Assembly (NCBI RefSeq): GCF_000315055.1
Contig: NZ_BAER01000095.1
Coordinates: 1 to 56,126, forward strand
Direction: 5' to 3'
Length of the DNA: 56,126 bases
From: Paraglaciecola polaris LMG 21857
GTDB taxonomy: Bacteria > Pseudomonadota > Gammaproteobacteria > Enterobacterales > Alteromonadaceae
Part shown: positions 19,563-28,065 of the stretch, in pieces
How the letters are laid out: each line of letters begins with the position of its first letter
Position numbering within the stretch: the stretch's first letter is position 1
Program-made: the position numbers and the translations under genes
The notes under the pieces: model-generated
What the model was told of the DNA's origin: nothing
What the model saw: the letters and a program-made list of their open reading frames with translations, nothing else
Database searches by the model: none

Positions 19563-20954
19563 ATGCAATCGTCCCCACACAAAAAAGCGGCCCCGACTCT
19601 CTGGCTCAAGTCTCCAGAGGGCGTTTTTACCGGTAATGCCCAGCAAGCCGGCAATGGCCTATTGGTACAGAATAGCCAAATCATCGAGCTAGTGAAAAGT
19701 GGTGAATCCCCAACATTACCCTTTGATGCGATAGAAAACTGTACAGGCAAAGTGATTATGCCCGGCATGATCAATACCCATCATCATTTCTACCAAACCC
19801 TTACTCGTTGTGTTCCTGGGGCGTTAAACAAACCATTACTCCCTTGGTTAACCTTTCTTTATAAGGTTTGGAAAAACCTAGACGAAGAAATGCTTTACAG
19901 CGCAACCAAACTAGCTGGGCTCGAATTGATGATGTCAGGGTGCACCACTATCGGAGACCATCACTATGTGTTTCCTACGCGCTTGCATCATGCGATCGAT
20001 GTGCAAGTGCAAGCCATCGCCGAGCTAAACTGTCGTGCAGTTCTCACGCGGGGCTCCATGAGCCTGGGTCAAAGTAAAGGCGGGTTACCACCCGATTCAG
20101 TGATACAAAGTGAGGACTCTATATTGGCAGACTCTCAACGAGTCATTGATGCTTATCACCAGTCAACAGGTAGTCATGCCAACCCCATGCTGCAAATTGC
20201 GTTAGCCCCCTGCTCTCCCTTTTCCGTGTCCAAAGAACTAATGCTGCAAACCGCGCGATTAGCGGAAAAAAACGACGTGCTATTACATACACATCTCGCT
20301 GAAACTGAAGATGAAAATGCATTTTGTCAGCGTATATATGGTGCCCGTCCATTAGATTATTTGGAGCAATGTGGTTGGTTAAATGATCGTACTTGGTTAG
20401 CACACGGTATTCACTTTACGCCAGAGGAAATTGGGCGCTTAGGAAACGCCAAAGTCGGTATTGCACACTGTCCAACTTCTAATATGTTATTGGCATCAGG
20501 CATTTGCCCAACACTCGACTTGGTAAACGCCGGGTGCAGAGTTGGGCTAGGGGTCGATGGCTCTGCATCAAACGATTGTTCGAATATGGCTCAAGAAGTA
20601 CGTCAATCTCTCCTGCAGCAACGCTTGCGCTATGGTGCCAGTGACATTACTGCAGAATATGCATTAGGGCTGGCTACAACAGGCTCTGCTTCCTTACTCA
20701 ATAGACATGACATAGGCGAGATTGCAGTTGACAAACAGGCTGACCTAGCTGTGTTTGACTTAAATGCTTTGCGTTTTTCTGGCGCTGGCGATCCAGTTGC
20801 AGCATTGGTAACGTGCGGTGCACACACAGTAGACAAATTAATGATCGCGGGTAAATGGGTTATCGAAGATGCAAAGCATTATGCAATTGACGATAATGCC
20901 CTAGCTATAGAACACCAAAAACTGGCAAAAAAGCTGCAATCTTCGGCAATTTAG
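19563..20954 (+). CDS. 8-oxoguanine deaminase-like amidohydrolase
   Basis: 463 residues of the cog0402 amidohydrolase group. Metal and catalytic residues are all present: H73/H75 in NTHHHFYQTLTR, H242/H244 and E247 in HTHLAE, H281 in AHGIHF and D332 in GVDGSASND. The carboxy end VAALVTCGAHTVDKLMIAGKWV is like Pseudomonas 8-oxoguanine deaminase, which turns 8-oxoguanine into uric acid. Close alternatives are guanine deaminase and hydroxydechloroatrazine hydrolase annotations. The neighbouring xanthine/urate-type permease and RutR-type operator support a purine substrate. Confidence 0.8.
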   Translation: MQSSPHKKAAPTLWLKSPEGVFTGNAQQAGNGLLVQNSQIIELVKSGESPTLPFDAIENCTGKVIMPGMINTHHHFYQTLTRCVPGALNKPLLPWLTFLYKVWKNLDEEMLYSATKLAGLELMMSGCTTIGDHHYVFPTRLHHAIDVQVQAIAELNCRAVLTRGSMSLGQSKGGLPPDSVIQSEDSILADSQRVIDAYHQSTGSHANPMLQIALAPCSPFSVSKELMLQTARLAEKNDVLLHTHLAETEDENAFCQRIYGARPLDYLEQCGWLNDRTWLAHGIHFTPEEIGRLGNAKVGIAHCPTSNMLLASGICPTLDLVNAGCRVGLGVDGSASNDCSNMAQEVRQSLLQQRLRYGASDITAEYALGLATTGSASLLNRHDIGEIAVDKQADLAVFDLNALRFSGAGDPVAALVTCGAHTVDKLMIAGKWVIEDAKHYAIDDNALAIEHQKLAKKLQSSAI

Positions 20955-21266
20955 GCTAACTCTGTCGGCTTTGTGAAATTAATTACTCTTCAGCGTCACT
21001 AGGCCTAAGTACAGTAACGGTGCAATTGCGGGTTTTTCGAATCATTTTGGTGCGCGCTAAAAATGTAATTCACACAAACGGCTATGCACAACCATAAGGT
21101 CCCTCTCAAAGTTAAATTTTATAACTAAAAATCAATACCTTAAAAGATTTAATATTTCTTGACCATTTGGACAAGTCCTTGGCATCGTTCATGCTTTTAC
21201 CTCATCAGTAACACCATAAAACACCACTCATTAATACACATAAGAATTATAGTTAGAGGAATACTG
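20955..21266. other. Intergenic region before the TonB receptor
   Basis: About 310 bases with no gene. No clear terminator for the deaminase. It holds the second RutR-type site (21159-21174) and, at 21129-21145, the 17-base word AAATCAATACCTTAAAA, which recurs exactly at 27518-27534. Confidence 0.5.
21159..21174. promoter_or_regulatory. RutR-type operator upstream of TonB receptor
   Basis: TTGACCATTTGGACAA differs by one base from the perfect palindrome upstream of the purine permease, and by one base from the recalled RutR consensus. It lies 93 bases before the receptor ATG. A TAATAT -10-like word just upstream would put the site in the early transcribed region. Confidence 0.65.
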
Positions 21267-23675
21267 ATGAAACATCCCTTATTTAAAAGCTCAACCTTGA
21301 GTAATGCTGTTCTATTAGGGCTAGCCATGACGCTATCACCCACGATATTGGCGCAAGAGACCGTCAGTGAAGAAACCGCGGCAGTGGAGCGAATTGAAGT
21401 AACGGGATCACTTGGCAGTTTGCCAGGCCAAGGCGTTGAGGCGGTATTTGGGTTTGGCAAGTCAATTTTAGAAACGCCACGCTCAGCATCAACAATCAGC
21501 GATGAAATGCTTGAACGATTTGCAGTAACCGATATTGATGACTTAGTGGCGTTTTCACCAGGTACGTTTACCCAATCATTTTTCGGTGTAGCAGGCTCAT
21601 TAGACGTACGTGGTACGCCCGGCGAAACCTATTTTCGCGGGGTTAAACGCTTAGATAATCCCGGTAACTACCCTACGCCAATTGGCGCATCGAGCCGCAT
21701 TGATATAGTACGCGGCCCGGCATCTCCTATTTACGGTCCCGCTAAAATTGGCGGTTACTTAAACTTCAATCCTAAATCTGCTCGCGCAAGTGGTGGTCAA
21801 TACCTTGAACAGAATGAAGGTCAGTTTTCATACACATTAGGGTCATGGGATAAAAGCGTCATGACGGCCGAAATTGGCGGCCCCGCAACACTTGCCGGTA
21901 AAGAAGCAGGTTTCTACCTGTACGGTGAAGTTGAAAATTCAGGTAGTTATTACCAAAACTCCGGAACGGATCAAACGGTTTTGCAGGGTTCTTTTAATAT
22001 TGATGTAACCGATAATTTACGCTTTGAATTTGGTGGTATGTATCATGATTACGATGGTAACCAAGTAGCTGGTTGGAACCGTTTAACCCAAGATTTAATT
22101 GATAATGGTACCTATATTACCGGTACGGCGAAAAATATTGATACAGATGGAAGCGGCGCTATCTCGCATGCTGAATATGGTGCGGTGAACTTAGCAGGTA
22201 ATAGTTTTTTCTATCCTTTTGCGCCGGGGTTTACTGATGATGAAGCCACTGATTTGATGCAGTTAGAAAACGTCGGTACCACCACATTGGGCCGCAACCA
22301 AGTGCTGGTAGCGGCTGATGACGTTCTACAAAATACCGTTCAAACACTTTATTTTGATGCCATTTATTATAGTGATAGCGGTTGGGAACTAAAGAACCAG
22401 TTTTTCTATGAAGACTATGACAACTTAAATGAAAACGCCTATGGTTTCGCGCAGTTTCACGACAGCTCGGTATTTGAAAACAAATTAATATTTTCTACAG
22501 AATATGAAAGCAATTCGTTGTTAGCGCAATTTCAAGTGTCGCCATCGATTCGTCACACTAACTTTTTACACGGTGATGATTTCAACTATGAATACTTTAA
22601 CCGTCGTGATTTAACGATGGCATCAAGTTCTTTAGACAGACGAGAGTTATCTACGCGTACTGGTGATAATTTCGATAACTATGATAAGGGCAATTACACT
22701 GATTACGGTATTGCTGCTCTAACTGATTTAACCTGGGATTGGGGTTTGAACATTGTTTTAGGCTTGCGCTACGACACTATCGATATTGAAACAACCAGTC
22801 GAGGTGATTTATTGTTAGTCAAAGGTGATGTCATTACCGAAAGTAAAACGGAAAGCGGCACATCATGGAATACCAGTATTTCCTATAAAACAGAATTTGG
22901 TTTGATCCCATATATCACGGCCGCCGAGCAAGCAACCATTGTCGCTGGCCAAGGTGCAGAAATTGGGGTAGACCAACTTAGAGACGGTGCGTTTGATACA
23001 TCTGAATTATTTGAGTACGGGATAAAAGGTTCCTTCCTTGACGACAGTCTGTACTTCGCTTTATCTGTTTACGAACAAAAACGTACGGATTTTAGTGCTC
23101 AAGCCATCGTCACCAACTCAACAACACAAAATGAAGGTGTTGAATTTGAATTACGCTGGGTAGCGACAGACCAACTTGTTTTAGGCGCGGGTTACACCCA
23201 CTTAAACGTATATAACTTAACGGCATTAAATGAAGGCAGCCAGTTTGGTTTCCTAGGGGCTGAAGATTTAACTAGCTTAACCGACCCATCATTGATCTTC
23301 GGTGGTAACCCAATAGGGTTAACCCTGCTGCCTGAAGGCGCAACGAAAGACGATGCACGTAAGGCGGGTATTCCTGAAAACATTTATACGTTTAACGCCA
23401 CCTACGACTTCTTAAACGGATACGCAGCTAATGCCAGTATAGTGCGAGCGGACGAAACTTATTCTAGTTTCTCCCAGTCGGTTCAACTCCCTGCTTACAC
23501 CTTGGTCAATGCAGGTGTGTCATATACAACCGATACATGGTCAGCAAGCTTTAACATTAAAAACTTAACAGACGAAGAGTATTACCGTGCCAACTTCCCT
23601 GATTTGTTTGGGGCACAGATTGTATTACCAGAGCTACCACGTCATTATCAAGCGTCGGTATCCTATAAATTCTAA
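21267..23675 (+). CDS. TonB-dependent receptor with an EF-hand loop (purine-type)
   Basis: 802 residues from the ATG at 21267, which has AGAGGA six bases before it; an in-frame upstream extension would overlap the operator. The signal peptide ends near TILAQE. The plug domain (about 45-190) contains RIDIVRGPASPIYGP; the rest is a 22-strand-type barrel ending in the aromatic SVSYKF. Within the barrel region D292-E303 reads DTDGSGAISHAE, a complete EF-hand calcium loop, unusual in a receptor. Sharing an operator with the purine permease suggests that the substrate is a purine or nucleoside; no siderophore genes are near. Confidence 0.92.
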   Translation: MKHPLFKSSTLSNAVLLGLAMTLSPTILAQETVSEETAAVERIEVTGSLGSLPGQGVEAVFGFGKSILETPRSASTISDEMLERFAVTDIDDLVAFSPGTFTQSFFGVAGSLDVRGTPGETYFRGVKRLDNPGNYPTPIGASSRIDIVRGPASPIYGPAKIGGYLNFNPKSARASGGQYLEQNEGQFSYTLGSWDKSVMTAEIGGPATLAGKEAGFYLYGEVENSGSYYQNSGTDQTVLQGSFNIDVTDNLRFEFGGMYHDYDGNQVAGWNRLTQDLIDNGTYITGTAKNIDTDGSGAISHAEYGAVNLAGNSFFYPFAPGFTDDEATDLMQLENVGTTTLGRNQVLVAADDVLQNTVQTLYFDAIYYSDSGWELKNQFFYEDYDNLNENAYGFAQFHDSSVFENKLIFSTEYESNSLLAQFQVSPSIRHTNFLHGDDFNYEYFNRRDLTMASSSLDRRELSTRTGDNFDNYDKGNYTDYGIAALTDLTWDWGLNIVLGLRYDTIDIETTSRGDLLLVKGDVITESKTESGTSWNTSISYKTEFGLIPYITAAEQATIVAGQGAEIGVDQLRDGAFDTSELFEYGIKGSFLDDSLYFALSVYEQKRTDFSAQAIVTNSTTQNEGVEFELRWVATDQLVLGAGYTHLNVYNLTALNEGSQFGFLGAEDLTSLTDPSLIFGGNPIGLTLLPEGATKDDARKAGIPENIYTFNATYDFLNGYAANASIVRADETYSSFSQSVQLPAYTLVNAGVSYTTDTWSASFNIKNLTDEEYYRANFPDLFGAQIVLPELPRHYQASVSYKF

Positions 23676-23715
23676 TCACATTTGATTTTTAATAAGTGAT
23701 TTATTCCAACTGACG

Positions 23716-23744
23716 GGTATGCTAAATAGCATGCCTGTTTTTTT
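23716..23744 (+). terminator. Intrinsic terminator between TonB receptor and NUP gene
   Basis: GGTATGCT-AAAT-AGCATGCC (8 pairs, one G-T) followed by TG and seven T. It ends the receptor gene but finishes only two bases before the ATG of the next gene, so the next gene either depends on readthrough or has a promoter inside the receptor gene. Confidence 0.8.
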
Positions 23745-23746
23745 AT

Positions 23747-25459
23747 ATGACGGTTTTTATTATGCTTTCAACACTCCCTAAATCTTGGCTGCCAATCAGT
23801 GCAGTTATCTTAATAAGTTTTTTTATCAGTGCTTGTCAAAGCACTCCCTCAGCGTCTGATCCAGTCAGAGGCTCGCAAGCGACTAACGTGCCATCAACCC
23901 CACTCGAAATAAAAGTAGTGGTGGTCACCATGTTTGAAATCGGTGAAGACGACGATGACAAACCAGGTGAATTTCAAATGTGGAAAGAAGGCCAAAACCT
24001 GAATACCCGTTATGCATTTCCCATGTCTCACCATGATATCTATGTAAACGAAGATACCGGTGTGATGGGTATAGTAACAGGCATGGGCACGGCAAAAGCC
24101 GCAGCAGCCATTATGGCCCTGGGTTTAGACCCGCGCTTTGATTTAACCCATGCCTACTGGTTGGTGGCAGGGATTGCAGGCGTTGATCCACAAGATGCAT
24201 CAATAGGCTCGGCGGTTTGGGCAAATTGGTTAGTCGATGGTGACTTAGCCCATGAAATTGATGCACGTGAAATACCAAAAGACTGGAAAAGCGGTTACTT
24301 TCCATTGTTCAGTGTTAAACCTACCCAAGGTACAAAAGAGACGGTGCAAGCGCTTAATGGCGAAGCCTATCAACTTAATACTCAGTTAACAAAATGGGCT
24401 TATGAACTGAGCAAAGATACCGCACTCAGTGATTACCCAGCCATGTATGAATTACGTGAAAAATACCTTAACTACCCCAATGCCCGAAAACGCCCTTTTG
24501 TATTAATCGGCGATCATATGGCTGCAGCTACGTTCTGGCATGGCAAATTGCTCAACCAATGGGCCAACGACTGGAGTGACTACTGGACTAATGGCCAAGC
24601 CAACTTTGTCACGTCAGGCATGGAAGATACCGGCAGCTATCAATCAATGATCTACCTAGACAACGCCAAAAAGGCCGATAAGTCGCGTTTTATGGTATTA
24701 CGCGCCGCCAGTAATTACGCCATGCAGCCTGATAGCCTAACCGCCGCCGATAATTTAGCCATGGAAAGTGGCGAAAATGGCTACGCAGGTATGCAATCCG
24801 CCCTTGAGTCTGCTTATAGTGTGGGCAGTGTGGTCGTGAACAACATTATTGCTAACTGGCCCCAGTATAAAGATGCCCTACCCTACGAAGCCGAAAAGGT
24901 CACGCCGGACGAAGACACTTTGCATGAATTAATGACACCATCAGCCGCCCCAGTCGATGCGAAACTGAGTGCAGAAGAGCTCATTAAATCACTCAAATTA
25001 TCCGGTCACGTGGAAGGCGGTTTCTATCGTCAAACCTTTAAAGCAGATCACCGCCCTGTGCTGCACACTGAAAATGGGGATAGAGTGAACATGACCTCCA
25101 TTTATTATCTACTCAGCGCTAAGTCGCCCATCGGCCATTTTCATATGAACCGCTCAGATATCATGCATTACTTTCATGTGGGCGATCCCATTACCTACTA
25201 TCTATTAAATCAGGACGGAACCCTTGAAACACACGTTCTAGGACCTGACCCCACACAAGGCCATGAAATGCAAATGGTGGTCAAAGGCGGTACATGGAAA
25301 GCATCGAAAATATCCACTACCGGCGATTACGGTTACGGCCTTATCGGCGAAGCAGTCGCCCCAGGCTTTGAATACGAAGACATGCAACTCGGTAAACAAA
25401 CTGAACTTGTCAGTAGCTATCCACAGTACAGTGATTTAATCAAAAAGCTGACCCGCTAA
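23747..25459 (+). CDS. Lipoprotein fusing purine nucleoside permease-like (NUP) and DUF985 cupin domains
   Basis: 570 residues. A hydrophobic leader ends in a lipobox (FFISAC, C30), so the protein is probably anchored in the periplasm. Residues about 50-385 resemble the NUP family (PF06516), related to nucleoside phosphorylases: VVVVTMFEIGEDDDDKPGEFQMW, VTGMGTAKAAAAIMALG, YWLVAGIAGVDP and TSGMEDTG. Residues about 420-560 match DUF985 cupins: HVEGGFYRQTF, SIYYLLSA, HFHMNRSDIMHYFHVGDP, VVKGGTWKA and AVAPGFEYEDM. A role in cleaving or binding purine nucleosides in the periplasm is inference. An ATG at 23762 is an alternative start; neither has a good Shine-Dalgarno. Confidence 0.82.
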   Translation: MTVFIMLSTLPKSWLPISAVILISFFISACQSTPSASDPVRGSQATNVPSTPLEIKVVVVTMFEIGEDDDDKPGEFQMWKEGQNLNTRYAFPMSHHDIYVNEDTGVMGIVTGMGTAKAAAAIMALGLDPRFDLTHAYWLVAGIAGVDPQDASIGSAVWANWLVDGDLAHEIDAREIPKDWKSGYFPLFSVKPTQGTKETVQALNGEAYQLNTQLTKWAYELSKDTALSDYPAMYELREKYLNYPNARKRPFVLIGDHMAAATFWHGKLLNQWANDWSDYWTNGQANFVTSGMEDTGSYQSMIYLDNAKKADKSRFMVLRAASNYAMQPDSLTAADNLAMESGENGYAGMQSALESAYSVGSVVVNNIIANWPQYKDALPYEAEKVTPDEDTLHELMTPSAAPVDAKLSAEELIKSLKLSGHVEGGFYRQTFKADHRPVLHTENGDRVNMTSIYYLLSAKSPIGHFHMNRSDIMHYFHVGDPITYYLLNQDGTLETHVLGPDPTQGHEMQMVVKGGTWKASKISTTGDYGYGLIGEAVAPGFEYEDMQLGKQTELVSSYPQYSDLIKKLTR

Positions 25460-25465
25460 GCGGGT
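25451..25465. repeat. Hairpin over the NUP stop codon
   Basis: ACCCGC-TAA-GCGGGT, a perfect 6-bp inverted repeat whose loop is the stop codon itself. No T-tract follows, so it is not a standard terminator; it may protect the 3' end of the message. Confidence 0.4.
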
Positions 25466-25831
25466 TAGTACTGTGTAAGCCGCTTTGTTACGTTTTATAA
25501 GGATGTTAATTCGAACGTGATAAGCGGTATTGTGGCCTTAACCGCCATTTAAAAAGCACATTTAGCATTTAAAGCCGCCGGGGGCGTTGCCCTTCAAGGT
25601 ATATTCCACATTACTGGATCACGCAAGTTAGGCGTTTTATAGGCTGTTTTTTATAGGAAACAATAGACCTAATTTTTGCATCAGCGGTAATGCCCTTGTG
25701 CGTTGAATGTAATTTACCGACTTTCTGGAAAGAAGTGAGGCCGTGTCAGAAGCCATTACTGACACAGTTTGAATCGATCTCTAGTGAACGGCATCCGTTA
25801 CAATCATATAATACCCATGGTCAGCCCTATG

Positions 25832-26203
25832 CTAGTCATGAAGACTCTCATCGTCACTTCGACGTTGAAAGAAGGTGTTAATATGAGTGAGGACATTTTG
25901 AATATCGCGCATACTCGGGTTGTTCAATTCGACGGTTCGCTTGGTGAGCAAGTCTCGGTTCATCACACAGATAGAGAAAATAAGTAGCTCTTCACAACCT
26001 ATTTTTTTATAGCCACAGAAACCACGCTTTTTATTAAAGTGAATGTGATTAGGATAATGCACAGATAACCGCAAATATTCGGAATATTCGTACTGGGTTA
26101 TTTTCCACGGCAATGACTTTTGATTGGATTGACTTATCTGCTCGCACCTTAACGCAAAAAAAGTAATTGTCCATTTTGCTTCAAGATGTCTCCTTTTAGT
26201 CAT
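25832..26203 (-). CDS. Possible orphan protein, unrecognised
   Basis: 123 residues, rich in basic and aromatic residues, without signal peptide or membrane helix. I recognise no family. The frame has no clear Shine-Dalgarno. It is the longest frame in a 980-base gap and could be an orphan gene, a decayed gene or chance; I regard chance as at least as likely. Confidence 0.2.
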   Translation of the reverse strand: MTKRRHLEAKWTITFFALRCEQISQSNQKSLPWKITQYEYSEYLRLSVHYPNHIHFNKKRGFCGYKKIGCEELLIFSICVMNRDLLTKRTVELNNPSMRDIQNVLTHINTFFQRRSDDESLHD

Positions 26204-26349
26204 GCTAATGACCCATTTTTCTAGCTCGACTAACAGTGTCGAGCATAAACACTTTGCGTATGGGCTAAACCGCCTCAGCCGACTTGCAACTAATTATGTG
26301 TGCCCTTGTCTCTAATGTTACTGTTTCAATGATTACGATTTACGTCTTT

Positions 26350-26408
26350 GATAGGTCAACCTTTGTATAACGCTTTATAGAGGGTAGGAATAAACGCCAC
26401 GACCTATC
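26350..26408. repeat. Spaced inverted repeat upstream of the small secreted protein
   Basis: GATAGGTC and GACCTATC, perfect 8-bp arms separated by 43 bases that include TATAAC and TTTATAG words. It could be a pair of operator half-sites looping over the promoter of the gene at 26443, or chance. Confidence 0.3.
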
Positions 26409-26442
26409 GCGTATTTTAAGCACATTTTATAAGGAGCTACTT

Positions 26443-26748
26443 ATGCTTAGCCTTAAACGTTCACGTCGATTACCAAAGCACACCTCATCGCTGCTGGCAC
26501 TCATCGCCATCTGCGCTTTAACTACGACCAATACCCAAGCTCAGCAAATGGGCAGTCCGCTTGATTTTGTTAATTCACAATTAGCAGAGCAGATGAAAAA
26601 CCAGGTAAAAGCCATGAGCGATCCCGATTTGATAAAAGCTCAAGCTCAATTGCAGCGTAAATATTACCAAGCATTAGTCGAGGCTGGGTTTAGTAAAGAG
26701 GAAGCGTTAAAAATTATCGTGGCTACGGCTGCAGGTGAAAATAACTAA
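26443..26748 (+). CDS. Small secreted hypothetical protein
   Basis: 101 residues. A signal peptide with a basic amino end (KRSRRLPKH) and a hydrophobic core (SLLALIAICALTT) is cut probably after TQAQ or QAQA-like residues near 34. The mature part of about 67 residues is helical and charged: EQMKNQVKAMSDPDLIKAQAQLQRKYYQALVEAGFSKEEALKIIVA. A strong AAGGAG lies six bases before the ATG and a strong terminator follows, so it is clearly an independently expressed gene. I do not recognise a family; periplasmic location is inferred. Confidence 0.8.
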   Translation: MLSLKRSRRLPKHTSSLLALIAICALTTTNTQAQQMGSPLDFVNSQLAEQMKNQVKAMSDPDLIKAQAQLQRKYYQALVEAGFSKEEALKIIVATAAGENN

Positions 26749-26774
26749 ACCATTTTTGTCGCGCGCATAACGAA

Positions 26775-26798
26775 AAGGCCTGCTTAAAAGCAGGCCTT
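26775..26798 (+). terminator. Terminator after the small secreted protein
   Basis: AAGGCCTGCT-TAAA-AGCAGGCCTT, ten perfect pairs, followed by GTTCATTTTTC. It sits between convergent genes and may serve the beta-barrel gene on the minus strand as well. Confidence 0.85.
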
Positions 26799-26818
26799 GT
26801 TCATTTTTCAATCATAGA

Positions 26819-27400
26819 TTAAAAGGTATATTGCACAGACACACTGGCGTAATCCACATCGCTGTCGAAATCATCAATTTCAGCTAGTATTCCGATCTCA
26901 TCACGTTCAAATTCCAGTTCGAAGCGGGTATATTCTAAACGTACATCCCAGCCTTGGGAAATCGCAAACGAAGCCCCAACACCGTAAAATAGATCATCAC
27001 CGTCCGTACTGTCTCCAGCGCCTGCGGCGTTAAGATCTGCATCCCACCATAGTTGTCCACCTTTAGCATAAAGTGTGATGTACTCATTCACAGGCAGACC
27101 TGCTTTCAAGCCCAACGTATAACCGTCGACCTCAGTGTTAAAAGTGTCATTGCCATATTCTCCAAAATCGATGTAACCGCCTTCAACTGACAGATACTGA
27201 TTAAACTGAGTGCCGATATATATATTTGGCGCGTTGTCTTCACGATCAAAGTCTTGGTCACCATCTACGTCAACTAACCCATAACCCGCACCTACATAAA
27301 TTCCGTGATGATCAACGTTATCGTCCATTGCAGCAAAAGAAGCACCTGAGGTCATAAGTAAAGAGGTCGCTGCTAGCGTTGTTAAGGTAAATTTTTTCAT
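26819..27400 (-). CDS. Small outer-membrane beta-barrel protein
   Basis: 193 residues from the second of two adjacent ATGs, which lies six bases after GGAG; the frame runs on to 27457, but that part is not signal-like. The signal peptide is MKKFTLTTLAATSLLMTSGASFA. The mature protein has alternating strands such as GIYVGAGYGLVDVDG, LSVEGGYIDFGEYG and WDVRLEYTRFELEFE, and ends in YASVSVQYTF with a terminal aromatic residue, the insertion signal of outer-membrane barrels. About eight strands fit the OmpA/OmpX-like small porin fold. Acidic, as common in marine bacteria. The function is unknown. Confidence 0.85.
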   Translation of the reverse strand: MKKFTLTTLAATSLLMTSGASFAAMDDNVDHHGIYVGAGYGLVDVDGDQDFDREDNAPNIYIGTQFNQYLSVEGGYIDFGEYGNDTFNTEVDGYTLGLKAGLPVNEYITLYAKGGQLWWDADLNAAGAGDSTDGDDLFYGVGASFAISQGWDVRLEYTRFELEFERDEIGILAEIDDFDSDVDYASVSVQYTF

Positions 27401-27517
27401 CATTATCTCCGTATTGTTATAACAAGATTTTCCGACAGAAAGTCTGGCCACTTTCATCGTCTTTCTTGCTATAACAAGCTATATGCCACTTTATTTAAAT
27501 TTAAAATAAAACTATTT

Positions 27518-27534
27518 AAATCAATACCTTAAAA
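27518..27534 (+). repeat. Second copy of a 17-base intergenic word
   Basis: AAATCAATACCTTAAAA, identical to 21129-21145 upstream of the TonB receptor. A shorter form, AAAATCAATA, also precedes the RutR site of the purine permease at 17871-17880. Both full copies lie in promoter regions. The function is unknown. Confidence 0.45.
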
Positions 27535-27764
27535 TAAACACAACTAATTTTGCATTAATAAATGTAGTACCCAACTATGTACAATCTGCAGTTGTGTTGA
27601 AAACTTTACTGGCTAAAAAACACACCAAAAAAAACCTGCATCAGCACTTTCACGTTACCCGCCGATTCAAAACTTGAGACGATAAAAATTGCACAGCTAT
27701 TTCTCAAGACGTCCATTCAACTACATACCGTTATGCACATTAAACGCACTTCGATCCGCTCCAT

Positions 27765-27780
27765 TGAACGAGAGCGTTCA
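27765..27780. promoter_or_regulatory. Dyad upstream of the RND adaptor
   Basis: TGAACG-AGAG-CGTTCA, a perfect 6-4-6 inverted repeat about 290 bases before the adaptor ATG. The form suits a TetR-type operator, but no regulator gene is adjacent. Confidence 0.3.
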
Positions 27781-28065
27781 CGCTACATTCACTAGAAATA
27801 AAAATGCGGTAGAGCGAATAAGTGGTCAAATTCACTAAACATTAGTCGTCATAACGAGACGGTTAAATCAGTCATTGTTCAAGAAACATATAAGTAATTG
27901 ATAATTAACATATATGTCTATTTTCTTAGTGTGGCACAGCTAATGCTTTTAGCTAATACAAAAAGTAGCCATTACGTGGATGAGCGCCTACCAGTGCTTT
28001 TAGCAACACACGGATACGCAACTCGACTAATTCAAATAATAATTACACAGATACAGGGGAATAAG

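Larger units (their letters stand above)
25460..26442. other. Gene-poor region of about 980 bases
   Basis: No gene of known family. Short frames on both strands (for example 25690-25881 and 25769-25987) look unlike proteins with selection. The longest frame, 25832-26203 on the minus strand, is listed separately. Near the right end GATAGGTC (26350-26357) and GACCTATC (26401-26408) form a spaced inverted repeat just before the next gene, leaving that gene's promoter in the loop or upstream. Confidence 0.45.
27401..28065. other. Intergenic region upstream of the first RND operon
   Basis: About 665 bases between divergent genes. It carries the 17-base word AAATCAATACCTTAAAA (27518-27534) and the dyad TGAACG-AGAG-CGTTCA (27765-27780). 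The final 170 bases are open in the adaptor frame but do not resemble the family. Confidence 0.4.

Noticed and set aside
25620-25640. GTTAGGC at 25627-25633, resembling the end of an integron attC site
   Set aside because: No matching GCCTAAC-type partner at the expected distance, no integrase and no cassette-like neighbours.
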